From positions 1 to 64,000 of the forward strand of contig CANRLN010000002.1 of the NCBI GenBank assembly GCA_947631445.1: a stretch of DNA of 64,000 bases, read 5' to 3'. Positions 18,112-26,877 of this stretch are shown here, piece by piece. The notes under the pieces were generated by a model. That model was given only the letters and a program-made list of their open reading frames with translations, ran no database searches and was not told the DNA's origin. This DNA comes from an uncultured Clostridia bacterium (GTDB lineage: Bacteria; Bacillota; Clostridia; Oscillospirales; Ruminococcaceae). The first letter of the stretch is position 1. Each line of letters begins with the position of its first letter. The translations under genes and the position numbers were made by a program.

Positions 18112-19974
18112 TTAATCTTTAATGAAACTTTTTAAATCTTCGTTCGTATCATTCGTAGGCATTAGCATCATATCATCTAAACAAGCATAATAAATTGAAT
18201 CATCTATATCTTGTTTTATCATAACACCATATTCTGATTTTTTATTAGTAATATATCTACGAGAATAGATTTTTGTCAATGTAGAATAAAATTCAAACAC
18301 TTGTGAAAATAAAGACTTATTAGAAAAAAGCTTATCTAATTTCGAATTTATTTCATCAAATGTTTTATTCTTAAACGAATAACCCATAAAGGTAAGTAAA
18401 TAATAAGGAATAGGATGCCTTTTATCATTTTTTTTCTTTTCTTGATCAGCTTTTAAATATGTAAAGAAAATTTTTATCATGTTGTCAATCGTAAAATAAT
18501 TATCTATATTTAATGAAAAACTTTCATAAATTTGACTATTTGGTTTTAAAACTTCGCAACCTTTTTTGTATGTATTAACATCACTTCTAATAAACGCCAG
18601 TAATACTTTAAGAAGCTTTTCTAAAGGAATTTGTGTGGAATTAAAATTTTTATATTCAACATCAAAAAATTTAAATAAATCTTTATTCTTATCATTAATA
18701 ACAGATTTCTTAGTTAAATCTTTAAATTCTGTTTGGAATTTATTTTTATCGCTTGGTTTAACAAGCAATAACAGCCCTCTTTTCTTAAACTCATCCTGAA
18801 AATTTAAAAAATAATGTTTTTTTGATGCAAAAGCCTTATCATTTATGGCATTTTGACTATTAGTATATCTTACAATATTTACATCTAAATTAGCATGATT
18901 CTTTTTCGTTTTTTCATCAAATACAAAAATTTTCACTAAAACAAAAGTTTTTTCAAATTCAGTTTGAATTTTTTCCGGAGAATAATGCGACAACACTTCA
19001 GCAATAGAATTAACCGTTTGGCAACCATTAACTATTTGTGGATTTTTTAACTCAAAACCATATATATTTTTGAGATTTTCTCCAACCTCTGATCCCTTAA
19101 GAGTTTTACATTCTTCGCATATAATTGTAACACCATTATTATAGTAGAAAAAATTAGCTCTATCATCATCATCTTTTAATGTTCTAATTATTCCATTATT
19201 TATGCCTTTAGTTCCTAAATATTCTCGAATGTTTTCTTCAAATAATTCATAATTTGTATCTATTGCACTTTTATACATATCATACAAATCTGAAACATTA
19301 ACTAATACATATCTTAAGTCAATCATCCACGAGAGTTCATACTCTTCGGGGCGGACATCAAGAGAAGTTCCAGATCTTCTTGTTGTAAGTTTTGCAGAAA
19401 AGTTCTTTTTTTCTGTAAACCTTTCTCCAAAATAAGTCATTTTAATATCACTTAGTGTTAAATATTTAGCATAAATGCCTGCTTCAATTTTAGTGTTGTC
19501 ATTTTTATCAAATTTAAATTCATTAATTAATGTATTAATATCTTCGCTTTTATATTCATTAGTAACATAAAAATATAAATATATTTTGTAATCACTATCA
19601 GTTATTGCTCGATTAAAAATTTTTTGCAATTCCAAAGATTTTTTATATTGATTCTTAAGAAGCAACCTTATTGGTGTATATAAAAAATCCGAAACACATT
19701 CCCTTGAAACAGGAGTTTCATCTGAATAATATTTATTTTGAATTAAAAAAAGTTCTTTATTATCTTCATAATGAACAAAGCAATCAACTCCCTTATCATT
19801 AATATCTGTAATATTATTAGGTATTACTTCTTCATCTAAGTTATAAAGGTGATTAAGAATCCAGTAATTAAAAGCATATTCATCATTTGCTATTTTTTCA
19901 TCAACATTTGAAAATTGTTGCTGAATTAAAGCAATGTCATCTGATATTTGTTTTTTAAAGCAACTATTTTCCAT
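18112..19974 (-). CDS. AIPR-family protein with Mrr-like nuclease N-terminus (putative phage defence)
   Basis: This 620-residue protein carries the AIPR core, seen from NPQIVNGCQTVNSIAEVL (about residue 315) and the preceding FFYYNNGVTIICE. AIPR proteins were named for abortive infection phage resistance. The N-terminus has KGVDCFVHYEDNKELFLIQNK, giving Asp64 and Gln79-x-Lys81. This is the D...QxK pattern of Mrr-type restriction nucleases, so cleavage of nucleic acid is a fair inference. The gene is strongly A/T-rich, sits on the strand opposite guaA and ends at its own terminator. Upstream are AAGGAGGTG, a TATAAT and a perfect 12-bp palindrome. It adjoins the guaA scar but lies outside the two repeats. 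It could also be part of a restriction-like system whose other genes are lost. Confidence 0.85.
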   Translation of the reverse strand: MENSCFKKQISDDIALIQQQFSNVDEKIANDEYAFNYWILNHLYNLDEEVIPNNITDINDKGVDCFVHYEDNKELFLIQNKYYSDETPVSRECVSDFLYTPIRLLLKNQYKKSLELQKIFNRAITDSDYKIYLYFYVTNEYKSEDINTLINEFKFDKNDNTKIEAGIYAKYLTLSDIKMTYFGERFTEKKNFSAKLTTRRSGTSLDVRPEEYELSWMIDLRYVLVNVSDLYDMYKSAIDTNYELFEENIREYLGTKGINNGIIRTLKDDDDRANFFYYNNGVTIICEECKTLKGSEVGENLKNIYGFELKNPQIVNGCQTVNSIAEVLSHYSPEKIQTEFEKTFVLVKIFVFDEKTKKNHANLDVNIVRYTNSQNAINDKAFASKKHYFLNFQDEFKKRGLLLLVKPSDKNKFQTEFKDLTKKSVINDKNKDLFKFFDVEYKNFNSTQIPLEKLLKVLLAFIRSDVNTYKKGCEVLKPNSQIYESFSLNIDNYFTIDNMIKIFFTYLKADQEKKKNDKRHPIPYYLLTFMGYSFKNKTFDEINSKLDKLFSNKSLFSQVFEFYSTLTKIYSRRYITNKKSEYGVMIKQDIDDSIYYACLDDMMLMPTNDTNEDLKSFIKD

Positions 19975-20008
19975 AAATGATACACCTCCTTTAATTTTTA
20001 TACTTCAA

Positions 20009-20014
20009 ATTATA
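20009..20014 (-). promoter_or_regulatory. -10 box of the AIPR gene
   Basis: Minus-strand TATAAT (20014-20009), 35 bp before the start. The -35 position, 17 bp away, reads ACAATT. This is a poor match and lies inside a palindrome. Confidence 0.55.
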
Positions 20015-20030
20015 CATGAAATAAAAATAT

Positions 20031-20057
20031 AAATTGTTTATATTTTATAAACAATTT
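20031..20057. promoter_or_regulatory. Perfect 12-bp palindrome over the -35 of the AIPR gene (candidate operator)
   Basis: AAATTGTTTATA (20031-20042) and TATAAACAATTT (20046-20057) are exact complements around TTT. Its place over the -35 position suggests a repressor or activator site; no cognate regulator is encoded next to it. Confidence 0.55.
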
Positions 20058-20137
20058 GTAAATTTAGCGTTTTTTAAATAAAATTATATTAAAAAAAGCA
20101 AAAAATACATTTAAATTAATAATGACAAAAAAATAAA

Positions 20138-20164
20138 ATATCTCCCGCCAAAAGCGAGAGATAT
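20138..20164. repeat. Dispersed palindrome copy 4 (after proA)
   Basis: 11-bp arms (20138-20148 and 20154-20164) with one mismatch, loop CAAAA, 11 bp downstream of the proA stop. Confidence 0.75.
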
Positions 20165-20175
20165 AATTTATTTTA

Positions 20176-21423
20176 TTATCTGATTTGACCATTACCATTA
20201 ATAAGAAATTTGGTGGTTGTAAGTTCTTTAAGACCCATTGGTCCTCTTGCATGGAGTTTTTGAGTGGAAATTCCCACCTCTGCACCAAGTCCAAATTCCT
20301 CACCATCGGTAAATCTGGTGGAGCAGTTGACATAAACCGCCGCACTATCAACCTGATTTTGGAAAGCTTGTGCATTGATAAGGCTGTTGGTTACGATACA
20401 TTCGGAATGACCTGTTGAATATTCGGCAATATGTTCAATAGCCTCGGTGACATCACTTACAACCCTTATAGAAATTATATAGTCCAAAAATTCGGTTGCA
20501 TAATCCTGAGTTGTAGCGGGAACAACGCAATCCCCCAAAATATGTTGAGTTATAGAGCAACCACGAATTTCAACTTTGTGCTGGTCAAGACGCTTTTTAA
20601 GCATTGGCAAAAAGTCCTCGGCAATTTCTTCATGCACAAGGCAGGTTTCAACTGCATTGCATACAGACGGACGCTGAGTTTTGCCGTTGTCAACTATATT
20701 CACCGCCATTTCCAAATCTGCCGTATTATCAACATAAACATGACAGTTGCCCGTTCCGGTTTCAATTACAGGTACAGTAGCGTTGGCAACAACCGATTTT
20801 ATAAGTCCTGCCCCGCCCCTTGGAATAAGCAAATCAAGATAATCGTTTGCTTTCATCATAAGGGTTGCGGTTTCTCTTGAAATATCCTCCACAAGCTGAA
20901 TAATATCAGGATTAAATCCGCAACTGCTTACCGCCTTTCGCATTATATCCGCAAGACACTTGTTGGAATAAAAAGCCTCTTTTCCTCCCCTTAAAATAAC
21001 ACAATTGGAGGACTTAAGGCAAAGAATAGCAGCATCAACCGTAACATTCGGGCGAGCCTCATAAATAATACCAACTACACCCATTGGCACTCTTACCCTT
21101 GTAATTTTCATGCCATTGGGGCGGGTGCTTCCCTCAACAACCTCACCAATAGGGTCGGCAAGCTTTGAAAGATTGATACAAGCGTTTGCTATTCCTTCAA
21201 TTCTTTTTTTGTCAAGAGTAAGGCGGTCGATAAGCGATTCGCTCATATTGTTGGCTCTACCTCTTTTAATATCCTCTTTGTTTGCGTCAATTATATCGTT
21301 TGTGTTTAATAAAATCTGCCTTGAGATTTCTTCAAGCATACGATTTTTTTCATTTGTAGAAGCAAAGGCAATAGAATTTTTTGCCTGTTTTGCTTTAATT
21401 CCAAGCTGTTCAATATAGCTCAT
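20176..21423 (-). CDS. proA: Gamma-glutamyl phosphate reductase
   Basis: Second step of proline synthesis: reduces gamma-glutamyl phosphate to the semialdehyde with NADPH. The 415 residues match ProA throughout, with MGVVGIIYEARPNVTVD, CLKSSNCVILRGGKEA, the catalytic Cys in RPSVCNAVET, and FGLGAEVGIST near the end. It follows proB by 26 bp on the same strand, as in the usual proBA order. Confidence 0.97.
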   Translation of the reverse strand: MSYIEQLGIKAKQAKNSIAFASTNEKNRMLEEISRQILLNTNDIIDANKEDIKRGRANNMSESLIDRLTLDKKRIEGIANACINLSKLADPIGEVVEGSTRPNGMKITRVRVPMGVVGIIYEARPNVTVDAAILCLKSSNCVILRGGKEAFYSNKCLADIMRKAVSSCGFNPDIIQLVEDISRETATLMMKANDYLDLLIPRGGAGLIKSVVANATVPVIETGTGNCHVYVDNTADLEMAVNIVDNGKTQRPSVCNAVETCLVHEEIAEDFLPMLKKRLDQHKVEIRGCSITQHILGDCVVPATTQDYATEFLDYIISIRVVSDVTEAIEHIAEYSTGHSECIVTNSLINAQAFQNQVDSAAVYVNCSTRFTDGEEFGLGAEVGISTQKLHARGPMGLKELTTTKFLINGNGQIR

Positions 21424-21449
21424 AAAAACACACCTTTCTTATATATTAA

Positions 21450-22238
21450 TTATTTTTTAGCGAATATATGCGTTCCAATCTGCTCACCCTCAAAAAGATT
21501 ATACAGTTTTCGAGGGTCTTTACCGTTCATAATAACCATATCAATTCCATGATTACAGGTTATTTCGGCAGCGTTTATTTTGGTTTTCATTCCGCCACTG
21601 CCAAGGCTTGAACCTGCTCCACCAGCAATGCTTTTTATTTTGTCGGTAACACCACACACTTCGGGGATAAACTTTGCATCTGGATTAGTTCGTGGGTCAT
21701 CGGTAAAAAGTCCGTCAATATCCGAAAGAATAACCAACAAATCCGCACCAACTATTGCCGAAACATTCGCCGCAAGGGTATCGTTTTCGCCCATTTCAAG
21801 CTCCAGTTCGTCAATTGCCACCGTGTCATTTTCATTTACAATAGGAATAACCCCAAGTTCCAAAAGACGGCTTAAAGCGTTTATAACAACCTCCTGCCTG
21901 TCGGGGAGCATTATATATTTGGTAAGCAATATTTGGGCAATATTAACGCTATAAGTAGAAAACATCTGGTCATAAAGATACATGAGTTCACATTGACCGA
22001 CAGCGGCACAAGCCTGTTTTGTGGGGGTGTCTTTGGGTCGAGCGGGAAGCCCAAGTTTCCCCATTCCAAGACCAATTGAACCGCTTGAAACAAGAATAAT
22101 TTCATAGCCTGCATTTTTCAAATCGGCAATGGTTTTACAAAGCAGTTCCATTCTTCTTATGTTAAGTAAACCTGTTTTGTGGGTAAGTGTTGAAGTGCCA
22201 ACCTTTATTACAACCCGCTTTATATTAGTAAAATCCAT
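21450..22238 (-). CDS. proB: Glutamate 5-kinase, short form without PUA domain
   Basis: Phosphorylates glutamate at the start of proline synthesis. The amino-acid kinase fold shows VVIKVGTSTLTHKTG at the start, VSSGSIGLGMGKLG, NENDTVA and GSGGMKTKI. At 262 residues it lacks the C-terminal PUA domain of the E. coli enzyme, as in many Clostridia. It is the middle gene of a three-gene operon. Confidence 0.95.
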   Translation of the reverse strand: MDFTNIKRVVIKVGTSTLTHKTGLLNIRRMELLCKTIADLKNAGYEIILVSSGSIGLGMGKLGLPARPKDTPTKQACAAVGQCELMYLYDQMFSTYSVNIAQILLTKYIMLPDRQEVVINALSRLLELGVIPIVNENDTVAIDELELEMGENDTLAANVSAIVGADLLVILSDIDGLFTDDPRTNPDAKFIPEVCGVTDKIKSIAGGAGSSLGSGGMKTKINAAEITCNHGIDMVIMNGKDPRKLYNLFEGEQIGTHIFAKK

Positions 22239-22243
22239 TTTTT

Positions 22244-22603
22244 CTACTCCTTATCACCGTTATTATCTTCAGTTTCTGCAACAATCGCCTGCTGAACATT
22301 TTCAGTGCTTTGAATAGCATCAGTTTTTTTAGTTTTATAAACAATCCAGCGTATAAAGGCAACCAGCAATATAAACACCTCGCATATTGCAAGGGTGGTT
22401 ATAGTAACGGGTTCAGCGTTAATTTGGGTTATAAAAGTAAGGTCGATTCCAATCATATAAAGCAGACTGTTTTTATTGCCCTTAAGTTTATACTGCAAAA
22501 TATACACAATCGTTGCAATAATACAAAAAATAAGATGTATATTGAATTTAAACGGGGTATAAAGTGCTTCAATCGGGGTTAGTTTATCAAGAATTTCAAA
22601 CAT
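22244..22603 (-). CDS. Small membrane protein leading the proBA operon
   Basis: 119 residues with about three hydrophobic segments (20-40, 47-65, 68-92) and an acidic, Gln-rich tail. I do not recognise a family. It ends 5 bp before proB and starts just after a consensus promoter, so it is certainly co-transcribed with proBA. Whether it plays a part in proline metabolism is not known. Confidence 0.7.
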   Translation of the reverse strand: MFEILDKLTPIEALYTPFKFNIHLIFCIIATIVYILQYKLKGNKNSLLYMIGIDLTFITQINAEPVTITTLAICEVFILLVAFIRWIVYKTKKTDAIQSTENVQQAIVAETEDNNGDKE

Positions 22604-22641
22604 TTTTAATAATTCCTTCTTTCAACAAAATACTATACTTT

Positions 22642-22670
22642 ATTATATCACATATTCTTAGCATTGTCAA
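22642..22670 (-). promoter_or_regulatory. Consensus sigma-A promoter of the proBA operon
   Basis: Minus-strand TTGACA (22670-22665), 17 bp, TATAAT (22647-22642), both perfect. Confidence 0.9.
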
Positions 22671-22777
22671 GCGTGCCAAAAAAAATTTTAACCATTTATT
22701 TTTCTTCTTTCTTGAAGGATATTTTACAGCAACACCGCTTGCATATTATAATTATAAAAAAATATTTTTAAAGACTA

Positions 22778-22806
22778 TTTACATTTTGCGAAAAATGTGT
22801 TATAAT
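22778..22806 (+). promoter_or_regulatory. Sigma-A promoter of the MBOAT/DHHW genes
   Basis: TTTACA (22778-22783), 17 bp, TATAAT (22801-22806), about 60 bp before the TTG start. Confidence 0.8.
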
Positions 22807-22868
22807 AAAAGTAGTATGTGTATTTTTGAGAAAATACAAATTTTTTATTGATTTGAGGTGTTTTTAAA

Positions 22869-24299
22869 TTGGTTTTTTCCGACCTGTATTTTTTATATTT
22901 CTTTCTTCCGCTCTGCCTTTGCCTTTATTTTATCACCAAAAAACCTGCCATAAGAAATTTGGTACTTATTGCTTTTTCCTTATATTTTTATTCATGGGGC
23001 GAACCAATATGGGTGGTTTTGCTTATCATAAGCTCGGTTATCGACTATATCAACGGACTTGTTATAGACAAGTTCCGAGGAAAACCACAAGCGAAAGTCG
23101 CCGTTATATGGTCGCTAATTGCAAACCTTGGTATTTTATTTTTCTTTAAATATAGTGGATTTTTTATAGAAAATATTAATAATATTTTTAGTTTATCTTT
23201 AGATGTTCCAAAATTTAATATCCCGATTGGCATTAGCTTTTACACCTTTCAAACTATTTCTTATACTATTGACTGCTATTGGGGCAAGGTTAAAACTCAA
23301 AAAAATTTCTTTAGATTTTTAATGTATGTGTCGCTGTTTCCACAATTGGTTGCAGGTCCTATTGTGCGTTATCAGACAATTGCAGAAGAAATTGACAACC
23401 GCTCCACTTCAATTGAAGATATAAGCTATGGTTTTTCCAGAATAATAACCGGACTTGCCAAAAAGGTTGTTATCGCCGATAACATCTCGCCGATTATACT
23501 TTCACTTTTTGGCGACAAAAAAGATGGTTATGTTAACCTGTTTTCGGAAAACACCGCTTGTGTTGGTGGAATGTGGCTGGGGGCAATGCTTGTAGGACTG
23601 GAATATTATTTTGATTTTTCCGGCTATTCGGATATGGCAATAGGTCTTGGGCGAATTTTCGGCTTTCACTTTAACGAAAATTTCAACTACCCTTTTGTTT
23701 GCAAAACCATTCAGGAATTTTGGCAGAGATGGCATATTTCACTTGGCGAATTTTTTAGGGATTATCTGCTTTATATCCCGATTTTTGGCAAAAGACGAAA
23801 ATATTTCAGCTTGTTTTTAGTTTGGTTCTGCACAGGATTTTGGCATGGTGCAAGCTGGAACTTTATCATATGGGGACTTTATTATGGCATTTTTATATTT
23901 ATTGAACAGCTACTCGGCAAGAAAAAATTAAAAAAAGTCCCACAATTTATTTTACAGATTTACACTAAATTTGTAATTATATTCGGCTTTGGAATATTCT
24001 ATTTTGAAAATTCAAAGGCTCTTGGATATTTTATAAAATCAGCCTTTGGAACAACAGGTTTAAAATTATTAAATATATCACTAAAAAATATATTCTTTAA
24101 TAACATCTGGCTTATCCTTGTGGCACTGCTACTAAGTCTACCAATAATTCCAACAATAAGAAAAACTATGCTTTCCCGCAAAGACACGGCTTTTGTTTAC
24201 AGAACCTCGGCGATTGTTTGCAATTTTGCTTTGCTTATATTATCATCGGTTCTGCTTATTGCAAAGGAAAACCACCCGTTTTTATATTATAATTTTTAG
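22869..24299 (+). CDS. MBOAT-family O-acyltransferase (AlgI/DltB-like)
   Basis: A 476-residue polytopic membrane protein. It matches AlgI-type MBOAT proteins, which pass acetyl groups across the membrane to sugars of cell-surface polymers. Marks are FFLPLCLCLYF at the start, NIPIGISFYTFQTISY, QEFWQRWHISLG and FWHGASWNFIIWGLYYG, with the catalytic His326. The start is TTG with GAGGTG 8 bp upstream. The next gene encodes a DHHW/AlgX-like partner 11 bp away, the classic pair for O-acetylation. The acceptor polymer is unknown. Confidence 0.93.
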   Translation: MVFSDLYFLYFFLPLCLCLYFITKKPAIRNLVLIAFSLYFYSWGEPIWVVLLIISSVIDYINGLVIDKFRGKPQAKVAVIWSLIANLGILFFFKYSGFFIENINNIFSLSLDVPKFNIPIGISFYTFQTISYTIDCYWGKVKTQKNFFRFLMYVSLFPQLVAGPIVRYQTIAEEIDNRSTSIEDISYGFSRIITGLAKKVVIADNISPIILSLFGDKKDGYVNLFSENTACVGGMWLGAMLVGLEYYFDFSGYSDMAIGLGRIFGFHFNENFNYPFVCKTIQEFWQRWHISLGEFFRDYLLYIPIFGKRRKYFSLFLVWFCTGFWHGASWNFIIWGLYYGIFIFIEQLLGKKKLKKVPQFILQIYTKFVIIFGFGIFYFENSKALGYFIKSAFGTTGLKLLNISLKNIFFNNIWLILVALLLSLPIIPTIRKTMLSRKDTAFVYRTSAIVCNFALLILSSVLLIAKENHPFLYYNF

Positions 24300-24310
24300 A
24301 GGAAATGAAA

Positions 24311-26383
24311 ATGAATAATAAACAAAAAAGTATGGAGGTCAAAGGCTTCAGGGTTATAGACGACCCTCGAAAGTCAAAATCAAAAAATAACTCAAAATCC
24401 CTTGAGGTTACAAAAATAAGAGTTTTAAAAGAACCAGCACCGCAAGAACCCACCCCAAAACCTGAACTTCCTAAAATAGTGCGTCCTAAAGGAACATGGG
24501 ACGATATTACACCCGAAGATATGGCAGACGCTTTAATGGTGGACGCATTGGGCGGTTCGATGATAAAAAAGCATGGGAAATGGGTATCCTATGAAAAAAA
24601 TCAATCCAACATACGTGAAACTACTATTATAATCGGAAACCCTACTCAACAGGAAATGCAGGAACAGGCTTTTGACGGCGATACCGAACAAACGCCAACC
24701 TTTGAGGAAGAATATATTTTCGAGCGACTTAATCCAATTGAAAATGCTGAAAATATTAAACCAGAAACTCCCGAATATGTTCAATATAATAATAATTTAA
24801 ATAATCTAAATAATTTTGAGATAAGCCAAAATCCTCAAGAATATCAAGAACCAAGCCCACCTATATATATAGGAAAGCACGTTCGCAAGCCTAACGAGCA
24901 GTCAGACAACGATAACACCAAAGAAAATGAGGATAATTTTGACGATATATGGGGAAGTAGCGAGCTTCCCAAAAAGTCTAAGCAATCTGACCAAACAGAA
25001 AAATCTAAGCCAAAAGAAAAGATTAAAAAATCCCGACTGTCTGCCGAAAAGAAATTTGCAATTGCAAATGTTATAGGTCTGGGGATTTTCGGATTTGCCG
25101 TTTGTCTTTGCCTTTTGGTTTTGCCCCGTGAACAAGGATTTATTAAAACTGAAAATAGAAATTATACCGAAAAACCAACCTTTTCAATATCCTCATGGTT
25201 TGACAAAAGCTATTCGGCACAGATGGATAAATATTATACGGATACCGTCCCACACAAAGAATTTTTTAAACAGGCTGGAAACAAATTCTGTTCGCTTTTC
25301 GGGTTTTCGCCCGATAAGGTTGAAATTGTAGCACCAATCAAGCAGGAAACAAGCAGTTTAAAACAAGACAATTCTTCACAGATTATCTCACAGCCCGAAA
25401 ACAGCTCTGAAAGTAGCATTGAAAGTAGTAACACTGAAAGCAATATTGAAAGCAGTAGTGAATTTTCTTTGCCCGACCCCGCAGAGGTCACAATGAACAG
25501 CGGAATAATGGTGGTCGGAGATGATGAGAATGTAAGGGCAATGGAAATTTACGGCGGTGGAATGGAATATGGGCTTAAATATGCCGAATATCTTAACAAG
25601 TATAAAGAGCAACTTGGAGCAAATATTAATGTATATAATATGTGTTGCCCTACCGCTTGTGCCTACTACACCCCACAAAACTATAAAGACCAGATAGCCG
25701 ACACCAAAAGCCATATTGACAATATAAGCAAAAACTTAAGTGGTGTTTTAAATGTTGATGCCTATTCGGCTCTTGCACAACACACGGACGAATATATTTA
25801 TTCACGAACCGACCATCACTGGCAACCGCTTGGTGCTTACTATGCCGCACAGGAATTTGCAAAGGTTGCAGGGGTTGATTTTTCAGAGCTTAATAATAAA
25901 AACTATGAAACAAAGGTAAAAGAGGGATTTACCGGCACACTTTACGGTTTTTGTCAAAACGAACTGCTTAAAAAATATCCCGACACATTCACCTATTATG
26001 AACCCAAAAGCGAATATCAGACAACCTATTACAGCACAAGTTTTACCAACCCGCAAAAAAGCGTTCTGTTTTTTGAAAACGCACAGTCGATAAACACATA
26101 TAGCACATTTCTTGGCAAAGACGAGGAAATAGCACAGATTGATAATTTGGAAAACAAAAATTCGAGAACCCTTGTTATTTTCAAAGACAGTTTCGGCAAC
26201 GCTTTAGTACCATTTCTTGTAAACTCTTTTGAGCATATTTATGTATGTGATATAAGATATTTTAATATAAATGCAATTGATTTTATAAATGAGGTGAAAG
26301 CAACCGACCTGCTTTTTGCGGTTAGTATGTTTAGCTGTTCGGGCGAAAAGATAAACTATATTGAAAACAATCGTTTGCATTAA
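24311..26383 (+). CDS. DHHW-motif (AlgX/AlgJ-like) O-acetylation protein with long cytoplasmic tail
   Basis: The protein has 690 residues. Residues 1-245 are charged, Pro/Gln/Asn-rich and predicted cytoplasmic. One membrane segment spans about 247-272. A Ser/Glu/Asn-rich linker (about 345-385) leads to the outer SGNH-like domain with TDHHWQPLGAYYAA (DHHW 501-504) and a final KDSFGNALVPFLVNSFEHI block. This domain is the partner that transfers acetyl groups delivered by the MBOAT protein. I place the start at 24311, 7 bp after AGAGGA, rather than 24305. Most family members have only a short N-terminal tail; this one is over 240 residues and has no recognisable domain. Confidence 0.9.
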   Translation: MNNKQKSMEVKGFRVIDDPRKSKSKNNSKSLEVTKIRVLKEPAPQEPTPKPELPKIVRPKGTWDDITPEDMADALMVDALGGSMIKKHGKWVSYEKNQSNIRETTIIIGNPTQQEMQEQAFDGDTEQTPTFEEEYIFERLNPIENAENIKPETPEYVQYNNNLNNLNNFEISQNPQEYQEPSPPIYIGKHVRKPNEQSDNDNTKENEDNFDDIWGSSELPKKSKQSDQTEKSKPKEKIKKSRLSAEKKFAIANVIGLGIFGFAVCLCLLVLPREQGFIKTENRNYTEKPTFSISSWFDKSYSAQMDKYYTDTVPHKEFFKQAGNKFCSLFGFSPDKVEIVAPIKQETSSLKQDNSSQIISQPENSSESSIESSNTESNIESSSEFSLPDPAEVTMNSGIMVVGDDENVRAMEIYGGGMEYGLKYAEYLNKYKEQLGANINVYNMCCPTACAYYTPQNYKDQIADTKSHIDNISKNLSGVLNVDAYSALAQHTDEYIYSRTDHHWQPLGAYYAAQEFAKVAGVDFSELNNKNYETKVKEGFTGTLYGFCQNELLKKYPDTFTYYEPKSEYQTTYYSTSFTNPQKSVLFFENAQSINTYSTFLGKDEEIAQIDNLENKNSRTLVIFKDSFGNALVPFLVNSFEHIYVCDIRYFNINAIDFINEVKATDLLFAVSMFSCSGEKINYIENNRLH

Positions 26384-26403
26384 AATACTTTAATTTGCAT
26401 TAT

Positions 26404-26430
26404 GTTTTCCTCACCACAGGTGGGAAAAAC
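26404..26430. repeat. Dispersed palindrome copy 5 (after the DHHW gene)
   Basis: 12-bp arms (26404-26415, 26419-26430), loop ACA, one mismatch and one G-T pair; 20 bp after the stop, between two genes on the same strand. Confidence 0.7.
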
Positions 26431-26457
26431 AAGAATATTATTAGAAAGGCAAAAACT

Positions 26458-26877
26458 ATGACGGACAAAATTATATTTGAAAGAAAAGTTAACTACTATG
26501 AAACCGACAAAATGGGAATTGTTCACCACTCCAACTATATAAGATATATGGAGGAGGCAAGAATTGATTTTCTGGAAAAGGCGGGAATAAGCTATATTGG
26601 AATGGAGCAAATGGGAATACAAATTCCCGTGCTTTCGGTCACAGCAGAATATAAAATTCCGCTTAAATTCGGCGATGTATTTAAAATTGAATGTAGCGTT
26701 AAAAAATTCAATGGGGTAAAGTTTGAAATAGCCTATAAATTCTATAAAGACGATGTTTTGACTTCAACCGCCGAAAGTTCCCATTGTTTTGTGGGAGAGG
26801 GTTTTAAGCCGATAAGAATAAAAAAATATAATCCTGCTGTTTATGATAAATTTATAGAATATATGGAGGAAAAATAA
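26458..26877 (+). CDS. Acyl-CoA thioesterase (YbgC/FadM-type hotdog fold)
   Basis: A 139-residue single hotdog domain. The catalytic-loop motif YYETDKMGIVHHSNYIRYME is that of 4-hydroxybenzoyl-CoA/YbgC thioesterases, in which the Asp (here in YETDKMG) acts in hydrolysis. I use the ATG at 26458 because MTDKIIFERKVNYYETD is the normal start of the family; upstream frame falls in the palindrome. The stop overlaps the rsmI start by one base (TAATG), so translation is coupled. The physiological acyl-CoA is unknown. Confidence 0.9.
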   Translation: MTDKIIFERKVNYYETDKMGIVHHSNYIRYMEEARIDFLEKAGISYIGMEQMGIQIPVLSVTAEYKIPLKFGDVFKIECSVKKFNGVKFEIAYKFYKDDVLTSTAESSHCFVGEGFKPIRIKKYNPAVYDKFIEYMEEK

